Positions 34,438-43,967 are shown, counted from the first letter of the stretch. The stretch is 64,000 nucleotides of DNA from Rhizobium bangladeshense (GCF_001662075.1 NZ_LYPL01000013.1:152287-216286); one strand, 5' to 3'. The notes: generated by a model not told the origin, from the letters alone. A program made the numbers and translations.

Positions 34438-37400
34438 TCATGGCAGCTGGTGTATGGCCACATCAGGAACAACATGCCGCGCGATCTCGCAGAGATGCCA
34501 GTGATGGGTGAGGTAGATGACCTGCCCGACCTTTGCCATTGCGCCGAGCAGGCGGAAAACCTCTTCGGAGCGGGGATTGTCGAAGCTCTCCATAATGTCG
34601 TCGGCGATGAAGGGCACGGGCGGGCGAAGCGCTGCGAATTCCTCGTAACCCGCCAGCCGAAGCGCGAGATAGAGCTGGAACTGCGTGCCGGTCGACATCG
34701 CGTCCGCAAGCTTCGAGCCGCCGTCGCGCGACACGCCGATCAGTATTTCCTTGTCCCGGTCGGGCTGGGTCGTCAGGCCGGAATAGTTGCCGCCGGTGAT
34801 CAGGTGAAAAGCTTCCGATGCGCGGTTCATCATCGAGCTGCGGTGTTTTTCGCGATAGATGCGCAGCGCCTGTTCGGCTGCGAGCGTGCCGGCGCGCAGC
34901 GTCAGATGCCGCACGGCCAGTTCCTCGATCTCGAGGAAGATGGTTCGGCGCTTGGCCTCGATCCGGGCTACCGCGTCGTCTCCGCCGACGGCCTCGAGCT
35001 TCTGCCGCGCCAGCGACACGTCGGAATAGAGAAGTTTCGCCCGCTCGGTGAGATCCTCGATCCGGGCGCCGAGCTCCATCGCGTCGCGTTCGACGGCATC
35101 GGCATCGATATCGGCAAGGCGGCGTTCGGCTTCGGAAAAACTTGCCGCGCGCAATGCCTCGGTGATCTGGCCGCGCAAGGTGGCGGCGCGCGCCTCCAGC
35201 CGGTCCCGCTCCCGCGCCTGGTTGAGGAATGCTTCGACTGAGGCAAGCGAGTCCGTGCCGAAATAGCCGGTCAGTTCATTCTTGCGGGCATTGTGAACGG
35301 CCAGTTCCTCCTCCAGCGCCCGGCGTTTCTCCAACTGTTTTTCGAGATCCGCCTGCCGATCTGCCCGAAGTTGCGCCGCATGTCGCGCTGCCTCATGGCG
35401 TTCCACCAGCGCATTGGCGGAGGCGAGCGTATCGGATGCCAACCGGCTGAGGCCGCAGTCCGCGAGAAGCCCGGCAATATCCCCACGGAATTGCTCCTGA
35501 TCGCGCTCCATCGCGGCAACGCGGCTTGCGAGGTCATCCCGCTCCTTCAGGATGGCGGGCAGTGTGGCGAGCGCATCCAGCACGGCGCGGACGGCGGCCA
35601 TCGAGCCGGCCTTGTCGGCAAACCAGGTTCGCGACAGAGCCTCCGCCCATTCCCGGTTCCAGGCCGCGACCGCGGCTTCCGCCTCCTGCTGGTCGCGCTC
35701 ACGTTCCCTGACATCGCGGTCGAGATCGCCGATTGCCTTCTCGTGCGCCTGCCGCGCCGCCTGTTCGGCTTTGCCGGCGGCAAGCATATCGCTCGCCGCC
35801 TGCATCAGCGCAGCGACCGGCAGATCGTCGGCGCCGCCACGGCCGGCATCCGCAAGGCTCGCCGCAAGCGTCGCGGCATGGCTGTCCAGTTCGCCGCGAA
35901 GCGCGTCCACCGCCTCTTCGGCCCGCTGCAGTTCGTCCCAGACGGCCAGCGCCACGGCTCGCTTGGTGCTCCATGCCTCGAGCGTTGCAATGCGCGCCGC
36001 AGCTTCGGCGTCATACTCGATTGCCTCGGGCAGCAGATCACGGATGCGGTCGGCAAGCCCATCATGTTCGGCGCGCGCCTCGGCAAGCAATTCCCTTTGC
36101 CGTTCGATCGCTGCCGCCGCCGCCGCTTCGGTCAGGCGGAGCTGGCGGAGCTCAGCCAGTTCCTGCGCGCGTGACAGCCGGCCGGCGGACATCACATCGT
36201 CCTGGCGCATCCGCTCCTCGAATGTCCGGGCGGTGGCGGCGTTCAAGCTGGCAAGATGCGCCTGCCATGCGGCATCGCGTTCATCGCGCAGCCTCGCGGC
36301 CTCGGCATCGTCGATCGAACCGCCGGCGACGAAAGCGGCAATCCGGGCTTTGGTCAGCGCCTGTTCGGTGCCGAGATCGCGCAGCCGTGCCTTGTGATCC
36401 GCGATCCGCTTCTCGATGGAAATTGCCTGGCCACGCCAGGCCTCGGTCTGCCGAGGCTCGGCCGCGCTCGTCCGCTGCAGGGCGACGGCATCACCTGTCC
36501 AGGGCGCAAGCTGTGCGAACTGCTTCTCCTGTATTCGCTTCGCCTGCACGAGGGTGCGTTCTTCCAGGGTGAGCCGCGTTGCGAGATCGGACCCGGCCAG
36601 CCGGCTCAGGGCGACTTCGATGCGGCCGAGACGCGCGGGATCAACGACCGCGGCTCCGTTTTGCGAGTCGCCTTCCTTGTTCAGCCTTTCGAGATTCTCG
36701 CGCGCTCGCACCAGTTCGCGGCCTGCGGCAGCCAGGTTGGCCTCGACGCCGGAACGTCGCTCGATGAGATCGCGGATGATGCCGATCAGCGAGGCGGGCA
36801 GCAGCAGCGCCTCGGGCATCGCATGGCCAGCCTGTTCGAGATCGGCCAGCAGCCGCACCAGCTCGCCTTCCTGTTCGGCCAGAGCCAGCCGGCGCTTCGG
36901 CAGGTCGCTCTCTGCCGCGAGATAGCGCGCCCGCCCCTGATCCAGCATGTCCATATGCGCGGCGATCGCCAGCGCCTTGTCGTCGATCGTGATCGCCTCG
37001 ATCTCGTCGGCAAGCTGGCGCAGCGTGCGGTCGGCGGTTTCGACAAGCGCCTGCAGCCGCGTCTCGTCGCGGAAAAGCTGCGGCAGCAGTGTGAACCACT
37101 CGGCCGGCGGCCGCGGCAGGTCGCCCATGCCGGCTGCATCGCCATCCAGCCGCCGGAGTTCCAGCGCCGCCGGCAGGGCGCCGAGAAGACGCGTCAGCTC
37201 CTGATGCCGGGCCTTGGCCTCGGCCAGTTCCCGCGTCGTCGCGGCATAGGCGGCGTCGGCCTGCTCGTGGGTCGATTTCAGGCCCGAATAGGTGGAGGCA
37301 AGCGTGTCGATGGCATTGCGCTCGGCCTTCAGCGCATCGAGCGAGCGTTTGAGTTCCGCAAGCTTCGTGCTCGACGACCGCTTCCGGTAAATCCCATTGG

Positions 37401-37911
37401 CTTCGTCGACGGCCGTCACCAACGACCGGCTCAGGCCCGCAAGACCCGAGCTTGCCGAGAACAGCAACTCGCCGAGCTCACCCTTGCTTTGGATGATGGC
37501 GTTGCCGCCTTCCTTGAGCGACTGGTCGTCGAGCGAGAACATGGTGCGATAGGCCTCGCGGCCGACGCCGCCGAGCGCGCCGGCGAGCAGCGCCTCGTTC
37601 ACAGCCTGTCCCCGATCATCGACGAGGCTGCCGGTCCGCAATTTGAGCCGCGCCAGCTCGTGGTCCGCGCCACCGAATTCCAGCCGCGCACCGACCTTCA
37701 TCGTATTGTAAGGATGCAGGAAATTGTAGGTGCTGCGCTCGCCTATGCCGTAGAGCAGATCGAGATAGGCCGCGAAGGTGGTCGACTTGCCCGCTTCGTT
37801 GAGGCCATAGACGATGTGCAGATCGGGCGAACCCGGTCGGACCGGGCCGAAGTCGATCGAGTGGTCGGTGAACTTGCCATAACGGATGAGGTCGAGACGC
37901 CGCAGGCGCAT
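34438..37911 (-). CDS. AAA family ATPase, YhaN/SbcC-like
   Basis: A 1157-residue SMC-like ATPase. The N-terminal P-loop GLNEAGKST spans residues 36-44. Two long, charged, Ala/Arg/Glu-rich coiled-coil regions occupy about residues 180-480 and 550-960, and the C-terminal Walker B FIADDIMESFDN is followed by the H-loop LTHHWH. The architecture is that of Rad50/SbcC, but without an obvious CXXC zinc hook, as in YhaN. It overlaps the YhaO-like nuclease gene by ATGA and should form with it an ATP-driven nuclease for DNA ends or hairpins. Confidence 0.93.
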   Translation of the reverse strand: MRLRRLDLIRYGKFTDHSIDFGPVRPGSPDLHIVYGLNEAGKSTTFAAYLDLLYGIGERSTYNFLHPYNTMKVGARLEFGGADHELARLKLRTGSLVDDRGQAVNEALLAGALGGVGREAYRTMFSLDDQSLKEGGNAIIQSKGELGELLFSASSGLAGLSRSLVTAVDEANGIYRKRSSSTKLAELKRSLDALKAERNAIDTLASTYSGLKSTHEQADAAYAATTRELAEAKARHQELTRLLGALPAALELRRLDGDAAGMGDLPRPPAEWFTLLPQLFRDETRLQALVETADRTLRQLADEIEAITIDDKALAIAAHMDMLDQGRARYLAAESDLPKRRLALAEQEGELVRLLADLEQAGHAMPEALLLPASLIGIIRDLIERRSGVEANLAAAGRELVRARENLERLNKEGDSQNGAAVVDPARLGRIEVALSRLAGSDLATRLTLEERTLVQAKRIQEKQFAQLAPWTGDAVALQRTSAAEPRQTEAWRGQAISIEKRIADHKARLRDLGTEQALTKARIAAFVAGGSIDDAEAARLRDERDAAWQAHLASLNAATARTFEERMRQDDVMSAGRLSRAQELAELRQLRLTEAAAAAAIERQRELLAEARAEHDGLADRIRDLLPEAIEYDAEAAARIATLEAWSTKRAVALAVWDELQRAEEAVDALRGELDSHAATLAASLADAGRGGADDLPVAALMQAASDMLAAGKAEQAARQAHEKAIGDLDRDVRERERDQQEAEAAVAAWNREWAEALSRTWFADKAGSMAAVRAVLDALATLPAILKERDDLASRVAAMERDQEQFRGDIAGLLADCGLSRLASDTLASANALVERHEAARHAAQLRADRQADLEKQLEKRRALEEELAVHNARKNELTGYFGTDSLASVEAFLNQARERDRLEARAATLRGQITEALRAASFSEAERRLADIDADAVERDAMELGARIEDLTERAKLLYSDVSLARQKLEAVGGDDAVARIEAKRRTIFLEIEELAVRHLTLRAGTLAAEQALRIYREKHRSSMMNRASEAFHLITGGNYSGLTTQPDRDKEILIGVSRDGGSKLADAMSTGTQFQLYLALRLAGYEEFAALRPPVPFIADDIMESFDNPRSEEVFRLLGAMAKVGQVIYLTHHWHLCEIARHVVPDVAIHQLP

Positions 37912-39179
37912 CAGCTGTCTCCCCGCTCCGCGGCCTTCATCCGGGCGGCGATGTCCTCGGCGCCGTCGGCGAGAAGGCTGTCGATGAAGCGTTCGAAACC
38001 CGCCTCGTCATACCCGGCAAAGGCCCGGCTCTCGGGCGGCAAGTCGGCAAGCAGGTCCCTGACCACCTCTCTGACATCGTCGCGAAAGCCGCTGCGGGCG
38101 ATGACCTCGTCCCGCATCAGCGCGCCGAGTTCGATGACGGGATCGGCAGCGGACTCCGCTGCGAGGATCGCGGGAGCTTCGAAGGCGAGTTCGAGCTTCT
38201 CGATCCAGGTTCGGCCGATCCGCTCACCGCGCTGCTCGGCTTCCGCCTGCATGAGGTCAACATCGCGGCGAAGCTGCCAGGAGAGCGGCGTTCGGCCGGA
38301 AAGCCTCAGGCGCGCGACGAGATGTGGCGAGGCCGTATGGTCGCGCTGCACCGTCAGTGCCGCTTCGATCGCCATGGCCGCATCACGCCAATCATCGACA
38401 CCCGTCAGGTCGATATCGACGCGCTCGAACTGCGCGATGCTGGTGCGCCGCTCCTCGACTGTCACCGTTCGGTCATCCGCCACCGTTACCAGCGACACGG
38501 TCTTGACGCCCGACTCGTTGATGTCGCGGCCTTGCGGCATGCCGGGCATGATGATCGTCGCCGTGCCGGGATAGTGGCTGCGCTGATGAAGATGCCCGAG
38601 CGCCCAGTAGTCGAATCCCGAGGCGTGAAGGTCGAGCACGTTGGAGGGCGCATAGAGGTCGTGGCCGGCGGATCCGGCAAGGCTCGTATGCATGATGCCG
38701 ATATTGACCGCTCCCGCCACCGGCGGCTTGTACTTCGGCAGAAGCGGGTCCGGCGCTTGCGGCTTGGCGAAGCTCAAACCGTGGATCGCGATCGACAGGC
38801 TGCCTTTCGTCGCCTCCACGGTCTCGGCGTGGCCGCCGAAGATCTTCACCGTATCGGGCATCACCAGCTCCCTGGCGATCTTCGACATCGCATCGTGATT
38901 GCCGCGGATCTTGAAGACGACAATGCCCGCCCGGTGCAGCCGCTCCAGCTGACCCGCCAGGAAGCGCGCCGTCTTCATCGACGTCTGCTCCCCGTCATAA
39001 AGATCGCCGGCGATGATGAGCGCATCGACCTGTTCCTCAAGACACAGATCGACGACCGCGATCAGCGCCTGTCGGCTGGCGTCGCTGACGAGATCGGCCA
39101 GCTCGGCGTTGCGAAGCGCGAGTGACCGCAGGGGAGAGTCGAGATGGAGATCAGCGGTGTGTACGAAACGATAAGCCAT
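37911..39179 (-). CDS. DNA repair exonuclease, YhaO/SbcD-like metallophosphoesterase
   Basis: A 422-residue Mre11/SbcD-type calcineurin-like phosphoesterase. The metal motifs appear in order: Asp10 and His12 in TADLHLDSP, GDLYDG, GNHD, HGLSF, and GHLHQR near the end of the catalytic domain; a capping domain follows. The ATG at 39179 begins the conserved part; an upstream open extension has no family similarity. It is translationally coupled to the YhaN-like ATPase. Confidence 0.93.
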   Translation of the reverse strand: MAYRFVHTADLHLDSPLRSLALRNAELADLVSDASRQALIAVVDLCLEEQVDALIIAGDLYDGEQTSMKTARFLAGQLERLHRAGIVVFKIRGNHDAMSKIARELVMPDTVKIFGGHAETVEATKGSLSIAIHGLSFAKPQAPDPLLPKYKPPVAGAVNIGIMHTSLAGSAGHDLYAPSNVLDLHASGFDYWALGHLHQRSHYPGTATIIMPGMPQGRDINESGVKTVSLVTVADDRTVTVEERRTSIAQFERVDIDLTGVDDWRDAAMAIEAALTVQRDHTASPHLVARLRLSGRTPLSWQLRRDVDLMQAEAEQRGERIGRTWIEKLELAFEAPAILAAESAADPVIELGALMRDEVIARSGFRDDVREVVRDLLADLPPESRAFAGYDEAGFERFIDSLLADGAEDIAARMKAAERGDS

Positions 39180-39315
39180 GAATGCAAGAATGGTGTTGCG
39201 ATAGGGTGATCCAGCAGGTGCCGTCTGACAAATAAACGGACGCTTGTTATCGCCCGGCAGCAAAACATCAGATCATGCCACGAATATTCAGAGCATGACG
39301 GCAGCGTCCTGGCGA

Positions 39316-39341
39316 GTAAAATGGGCCGGCGGAACCGGCCA
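39316..39341 (-). terminator. terminator of the left flotillin remnant
   Basis: On the minus strand GGCCGG and CCGGCC form a stem followed by CATTTTA, just after the flotillin-like stop codon. The same arrangement is found at 47238-47262. Confidence 0.6.
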
Positions 39342-39348
39342 TCCACAA

Positions 39349-39555
39349 TCAATGCTGCTCGATCGTCGCCGACGCTGCCGCCTGCGCCCGCTGCTGGCCG
39401 AGCCGATCGGCGACCAGCATCGACAGCATCATTTCCACCAGACCGTGGATCTGGATCTGCGGCACGAGCGGCAGCCGGCCGTTTTCGATCGCTTCGGCAA
39501 AGCGCATGAGGACCTGCGAATTGAGCTGATAGTCCGGCCCGCCAAAGACCGCGAC
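39349..39555 (-). pseudogene. flotillin-family 3' fragment (left copy)
   Basis: Read on the minus strand, the segment encodes the C-terminal end of a flotillin/SPFH-type protein: VFGGPDYQLNSQVLMRFAEA, then LPLVPQ, then LVEMMLSMLVADRL and a TGA stop. An in-frame TAG lies immediately upstream of the homologous part, and the glycine-rich spacer normally found before LVEMML is lost, so it cannot be a functional gene. A similar fragment in the same orientation lies on the far side of the gra cluster. Confidence 0.6.
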
Positions 39556-39721
39556 CTACTTCTTGGTGGCCTTGAGCCGCGCCGCACGCATGCGTGAAGC
39601 GCACGGCAGCCATGCGTTGCTTCTGAAGACATGCATCTCCATCTGACAGTCACAGCCAATCTGACTCACATCGAGAAAATCGGTGCTGCGGCCCGCCTCG
39701 GGCTCGCGCGAGGAGACAATC
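39556..39721. other. junction region, no recognised gene
   Basis: Between the flotillin remnant and the small gene at 39722. The minus strand has a short frame ending RLKATKK with its stop at the remnant's edge, of unknown origin; it marks a join between unrelated DNA. Confidence 0.35.
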
Positions 39722-40000
39722 ATGAACGGCATTTCGAAGACTCTGAACGACATGACGCTTGTTGAACGGTCGAGTCTGCTCGACACCGTCGCCGACGCCT
39801 TGGAGGCGACCGCCGAGGAGGCCGAAGGGGAGGGCGACGCCCGTTTCGTCGCCAACTCCGTCTGCATCGCCAATACGATCCGCGGACTTTCGGGGGAGCT
39901 TGCGCCACACAATCTGCGGGCGGCCGAACTGCTGCTTGAGCAGGGCATCATGCTTGTCCACCAGTTCGCCAACAGGGCGAAACCTGGAATGGTTCATTAG
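39722..40000 (+). CDS. small hypothetical protein
   Basis: A 92-residue acidic, helix-rich protein that I do not recognise. It starts at an ATG preceded by AGGAGA at good distance, and codon use matches the neighbours. There is no signal peptide, membrane segment or cysteine pair. The Ala/Glu-rich middle (ALEATAEEAEGEGDAR) and the helix at the C-terminus suggest a small helical bundle. It stands alone between the flotillin remnant and the converging graK gene. No function can be assigned. Confidence 0.6.
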   Translation: MNGISKTLNDMTLVERSSLLDTVADALEATAEEAEGEGDARFVANSVCIANTIRGLSGELAPHNLRAAELLLEQGIMLVHQFANRAKPGMVH

Positions 40001-40045
40001 TAGTTGTCGGCAGGTTCCGGATGGCACCCGCCGACAATCCGGCCA

Positions 40046-41329
40046 TCAATCAGCCATTTTACGGTACAGCAACGTCATGAGTGCGAGGATGCATCCCATG
40101 GCTCCGACCGAAGCGAAAATGTAGAAGTTCCACTGCGGAGCGAGGCCCGCACCCAGCACCGCACCGCCGATGGCCGGTCCTATCATGCCTCCGATACGGC
40201 CGATGCCGAGCGAGAAGCCAAGGCCGGTTCCGCGGATCTCGACCGGATAGAGGTTTCCAACGAGAATATTGGCGAGGATCTGCGTGCCGATCGTTCCCGT
40301 CCCGGCAAGTGCGACGAGAGCGTAAACCCGGAGGCCCTGATCCACCTGCGTCAGCAACCAGATCGAGCAGGCTCCGAGAAGAAACAGACCTGCCACGACG
40401 ATTTTGACATTTCCACGGTCGGCAATCCTTGCGCCAATCAGCAGGCCGACTGCGGCTCCGAGATTGAGCGTCACGGAGAACAGCAGGGCAGAACCGAGGT
40501 CGTAGCCCATCTTGTTCATAATGGTCGGGAGCCAGTTGACCATGCCGAATGTCAGCAGAAGCGAACAGAAGTGGATGCCCCATGCGTTCAAGGTCGGCAG
40601 CAGGCGACCTTCGGAAAACAGCGACCGGATGCCGACCTGGCGTTGTCCAACGGGCGTGGCTATGGGATTGGGCAGTCCGTACTGGTTTGCAATCTGGTTG
40701 GCTTCGGCCTGGCGGTTTTTCGTTGCCAGCCATTCGGGGGACTCGGGGATGAGGCGGATGAAGAAAGGCAGAAGTAGGATCGGTGCGCCGCCGATGATCA
40801 TCAATGGACGCCATCCGTATTTCTGTATCAGCAACATTCCGAGCATACCCGAGATGATGCCGCCGGCGAGATAACCGAGAAGAGCAATCGAATAGGCGAT
40901 CGCCTTCCGTTTCGGCGGGGAAAACTCGATGATCAACGCGGTTACTGTCGGAAAAAGAGCGCCAAGGCCCAGACCGGCGAGAAAGCGGGTTGCCTCGAAA
41001 ACGAGAAAGTTGGGCGCCAGACCGCTGCCGATCATCATAACGGAGAAGCTCAGCAGGCTGCCGATGATGACCTTGCGACGGCCTATCCTGTCGGCGAGTG
41101 TTCCCGCAACAAGCGCGCCGAGCAGCATGCCGAACAGGGTGATGGAAGCAGCTCGTCCGACCATGCCGGGCGTCAGGCCCCAGCTTGCTTCCCCGAGCAG
41201 CGCCGGCGCGACTGCGCCGTAAACGATCAGATCATAACCGTCGAACAGGATCAGCAGACCGCAAAGGGCGATGATGATATTCGGGCTGCGAACCCGTTCG
41301 TTGAAAATAGCGAGATCTTGTATGGCCAA
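40046..41329 (-). CDS. graK: MFS transporter, aromatic acid:H+ symporter family (GraK-like)
   Basis: A 427-residue major facilitator with twelve predicted helices. The AAHS-type motif LFDGYDLIVYGAVAP is in helix 1 and GTLADRIGRRKVII in the loop 2-3. It should import gamma-resorcylate or a related dihydroxybenzoate. A TTG at 41329 is proposed as start because GGGGAGGG sits 5 bases upstream; the ATG at 41347, six codons earlier, overlaps that site. It lies downstream of graR on the same strand but has its own promoter with a TTGCA-N2-TGCAA operator. Confidence 0.88.
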   Translation of the reverse strand: MAIQDLAIFNERVRSPNIIIALCGLLILFDGYDLIVYGAVAPALLGEASWGLTPGMVGRAASITLFGMLLGALVAGTLADRIGRRKVIIGSLLSFSVMMIGSGLAPNFLVFEATRFLAGLGLGALFPTVTALIIEFSPPKRKAIAYSIALLGYLAGGIISGMLGMLLIQKYGWRPLMIIGGAPILLLPFFIRLIPESPEWLATKNRQAEANQIANQYGLPNPIATPVGQRQVGIRSLFSEGRLLPTLNAWGIHFCSLLLTFGMVNWLPTIMNKMGYDLGSALLFSVTLNLGAAVGLLIGARIADRGNVKIVVAGLFLLGACSIWLLTQVDQGLRVYALVALAGTGTIGTQILANILVGNLYPVEIRGTGLGFSLGIGRIGGMIGPAIGGAVLGAGLAPQWNFYIFASVGAMGCILALMTLLYRKMAD

Positions 41330-41510
41330 TTTTCCCTCCCCATACATTGCGTACAGGAAGTACGCTCCTGCCAGCGGCAGGTCCGCACCGATCCATGTAC
41401 AAATCCTCCTGGATCATTGCCGGCGTGGTTCCTCCCAGCGCCAGACTCACCCGCGAGCGGTCGATGTCAAGACAACGATAACACGCTATTAAATACTTGC
41501 GAATAAAATA

Positions 41511-41524
41511 TTTGCAACTGCAAA
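41511..41524 (-). promoter_or_regulatory. candidate GraR operator in the graK promoter
   Basis: TTTGCA-AC-TGCAAA is a perfect 6-bp inverted repeat. On the minus strand it overlaps a TTGCAA -35, spaced 16 bases from TATTTA. The same TTGCA-N2-TGCAA core occurs in the graD promoter. Confidence 0.6.
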
Positions 41525-41528
41525 CTTT

Positions 41529-42035
41529 TCAGCCCGCAACTTTTCCCTTTGCGGATATTGCCGGCAGGTTGCTGTGCATGCGGCGCAGCGCATTCTTCAG
41601 GGCTGCGACCTCCTCGGCCGACATGCCCTGAACCGCGGTGCGTTCAAGCTCCACGGCAAGCGGCATGAGCCTTTCCGTCAGCTGCTCGCCCTGCGGGGTC
41701 AGCCTGACGATGACGATCCGGCCATTGTCTTCCGGGCGTGTCCTCGACACCAGCTTGCGCTTGGCGAGTGTGCCGACGAGGCGCGAAAGCGTCGAAATCT
41801 CGACAGAGACGACGTCGGCGAGATCCCCCAGGGTGCTTTCCCGGCGCTCCTTGAGCATCGCCAGAACCCGGTACATCGCCACGCTGAGATCGTCTTCGGC
41901 AATTCTCTGCGCGAATACCTCGGCTATCCGCACGCCGGCGCGATTGAGAAGATACGGAACGGAATCGGTAAGTTTGTACATAACTCTGTCTGCTGGCGGG
42001 ATTCGGGGCGCTTGGCTGGTCGTTCTCTCCGACAT
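41529..42035 (-). CDS. graR: MarR-family transcriptional regulator (GraR-like)
   Basis: A 168-residue MarR regulator with winged-helix core: LGDLADVVSVEISTLSRLVGTLAKRKLVSR is the recognition region, followed by the beta wing with Arg-rich DNGRIVIV. It is divergent from graDAFCBE, matching graR at the head of the gra operon of Rhizobium sp. MTP-10005, where it controls the pathway in response to gamma-resorcylate. ATG 42035 has AGGT upstream; ATG 41981 is a shorter alternative. Confidence 0.88.
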   Translation of the reverse strand: MSERTTSQAPRIPPADRVMYKLTDSVPYLLNRAGVRIAEVFAQRIAEDDLSVAMYRVLAMLKERRESTLGDLADVVSVEISTLSRLVGTLAKRKLVSRTRPEDNGRIVIVRLTPQGEQLTERLMPLAVELERTAVQGMSAEEVAALKNALRRMHSNLPAISAKGKVAG

Positions 42036-42131
42036 GCACCTAAATGACCGGGATGACAACATGATTGGCTTTCAGCCGCCGACAATGGCGGGGTAGATCA
42101 GACTTTTTCCCGCCTGACTTCCAGATTTGCG

Positions 42132-42159
42132 TTGACAACAGTTGCAAATGCAATAATTT
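42132..42159 (+). promoter_or_regulatory. graD promoter with GraR operator between -35 and -10
   Basis: A perfect TTGACA (42132-42137) is 16 bases from TAATTT (42154-42159). The inverted repeat TTGCA-AA-TGCAA (42142-42153) occupies the spacer, an ideal place for repression. Confidence 0.7.
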
Positions 42160-42185
42160 GACGACAAGGAAACTGGGAGGAAATC

Positions 42186-42725
42186 ATGTCTGCAACTGCT
42201 GCTCTCGGCATAGTGCCGCCCCCCGCACCGATCAGCGATGCGTTTCGATCGACCATGCGCCGTTTCCCGGCGACGGTGACGATCATTTCTGCCTGCCGCA
42301 ACGGTACGGACCATGGAATGACGGCAACCGCCGTCACCTCACTTTCGATGGATCCGCCATCTCTCCTCATCTGCCTGAACAATCGCACCTACCTGCATGA
42401 CATGCTGCTTGAGGTGCCGGAATTTGCAGTCAGCATTCTGACCGACAGACAGGTCGCCCTGTCGGAAGGTTTCAGCGGCAAGATTGCGCCTGAGCGGCGG
42501 TTCGAAGCTGCCGATTGGGTTCGCCATGCGCGCGGCATGATGGTGCTGGATTCCGCTCATGCCTCGGTCGTCTGCCGCCGCATGGGCGCGGTTCCCTACG
42601 GGACGCACACGATCTTCATCGGGCAGGTGGTGGATACACGCTTTTCCCAAGACACGATCCCGCTAATGTACGAAAACTCGAAATATTGCGCGCCACAGCA
42701 CGCGCTTCCCACATCCCAGAACTGA
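42186..42725 (+). CDS. graD: flavin reductase component of resorcinol hydroxylase (GraD)
   Basis: A 179-residue flavin reductase of the HpaC-like family that supplies reduced flavin to the oxygenase GraA. The FMN-binding core reads FPATVTIISA, then TATAVTSLSMDPPSLLICLN and a late GTHTIFIGQVVD. CTGGGAGG precedes the ATG. It is the first gene of the graDAFCBE unit and is 9 bases from graA, in agreement with a two-component monooxygenase. Confidence 0.9.
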   Translation: MSATAALGIVPPPAPISDAFRSTMRRFPATVTIISACRNGTDHGMTATAVTSLSMDPPSLLICLNNRTYLHDMLLEVPEFAVSILTDRQVALSEGFSGKIAPERRFEAADWVRHARGMMVLDSAHASVVCRRMGAVPYGTHTIFIGQVVDTRFSQDTIPLMYENSKYCAPQHALPTSQN

Positions 42726-42734
42726 GGTCGTTCC

Positions 42735-43967
42735 ATGAACAATACAGCTGCCCTGTTTCCCGCCGCAGCGCGGGTCGAGAACGCATGTCTTGCAGATCGC
42801 ATCGCCCCGGTGCTGGACGAAATCCGTGCCGGCGCACGCGATACCGAAAAATCCGGCCGTGTGCCGGCGCGCAATATCGATCTACTGCGCTCCGCCGGCT
42901 ACTTCGATATCGTCAAGCCTGCCCGTTTCGGCGGCGCCGAAGGATCGTTTGCCGAGCTTGTCGATGCAAATATCGAACTGTCGGCGGCCTGTGCCTCGAC
43001 CGGCTGGGTTGCCGGCCTCCTTTCCGCACATCAATGGCTCCTCGCCATGTTCGAGGAAAGGGTCCAGCAGGACGTGTGGGGCAACAATCCGGATGCACTG
43101 CTCTGCGGTTCCTATGCGCCGGTCCGCATGGCTGAACGCGTAGAGGGCGGTTTCCGTCTATCCGGCGATTGGGCCTTTGCGAGCGGCTGCGAAAATGCGC
43201 AGTGGGCCCTCTGCGCGGCCATCATTCCGCCAAACAGCGAGGGCGAGCGTCCTATCCCGGCGTTCCTTCTGGTTCCCGCCAGCGATTATACTATTGCCGA
43301 GACCTGGGATGTGGTCGGCCTTGCGGGTACCGGCTCGAAAAGCCTGATCCTCAAGGATGTCTTCGTTCCGCAATATCGCATACTGAGCTTTCCGGACGCG
43401 ACCTCCGGCAGAACGCCGGGCGGGCGCTTCTATGAGGGTATCGGCCTTTTCAACATGCCGCTCCTCATGGGAATTCCGTTCTGCCTCGGCAGCGCGGCCG
43501 TCGGTGCGGCGAAGGGCGCATTGGATAGCTATATCGACCACATCGGCACCAGGGTGACACGGGGTGCGGTTGCCGGCGGCAACAACAAGATCGCCGAATT
43601 TCCGACGATCCAGCTCCGCGTGGCGGAAGCCTCCGCATCCGTGGATGCTGCCCGCGAAATCATCCTGCGCGATATTGCCAGGGCGCAGCAATTGGCCCAG
43701 GCCCGCGCGGATGGCACCGGCGAGATCACCGAGGAAGATCGGATTCTTGCCCGCCGCAGCCAGTCTTTTGCGGTCAGCCTGGCGCTTCGGGCCGTCGAAG
43801 CACTCAATGCATCGACGGGCGGCCTCGGCCTCCAGATGTCCAATCCCGTGCAGCGGGCATGGCGCGATGCAAATGCCGTCGGGCGCCACATTTCCATGAA
43901 CTGGGATGCCGTCGGAACCATGGTCGGCCAGCAACTGCTCGGTCTTCCGCCCAAGGGACAATTCTGA
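42735..43967 (+). CDS. graA: resorcinol hydroxylase, oxygenase component (GraA)
   Basis: A 410-residue flavin-dependent monooxygenase with the acyl-CoA dehydrogenase fold, like HsaA and HpaH-type oxygenases. Landmarks are the N-terminal helical domain (VPARNIDLLRSAGYFDIVKP), the mid beta domain with GDWAFASGCENAQWA, and the C-terminal helix bundle ending GQQLLGLPPKGQF. It hydroxylates resorcinol to hydroxyquinol using flavin reduced by GraD. Position between graD and graF agrees with the described gra order. Confidence 0.92.
   Translation: MNNTAALFPAAARVENACLADRIAPVLDEIRAGARDTEKSGRVPARNIDLLRSAGYFDIVKPARFGGAEGSFAELVDANIELSAACASTGWVAGLLSAHQWLLAMFEERVQQDVWGNNPDALLCGSYAPVRMAERVEGGFRLSGDWAFASGCENAQWALCAAIIPPNSEGERPIPAFLLVPASDYTIAETWDVVGLAGTGSKSLILKDVFVPQYRILSFPDATSGRTPGGRFYEGIGLFNMPLLMGIPFCLGSAAVGAAKGALDSYIDHIGTRVTRGAVAGGNNKIAEFPTIQLRVAEASASVDAAREIILRDIARAQQLAQARADGTGEITEEDRILARRSQSFAVSLALRAVEALNASTGGLGLQMSNPVQRAWRDANAVGRHISMNWDAVGTMVGQQLLGLPPKGQF

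Noticed and set aside
36256..38574. A 772-codon open frame on the plus strand
   Set aside because: It is antisense to the YhaN/YhaO genes, has no ribosome site or family resemblance, and arises from their strong GC bias.
39556..39972. A 138-codon minus-strand frame across the small hypothetical gene
   Set aside because: The plus-strand gene has a good ribosome site and coding bias; the minus frame looks like its shadow apart from its last codons.
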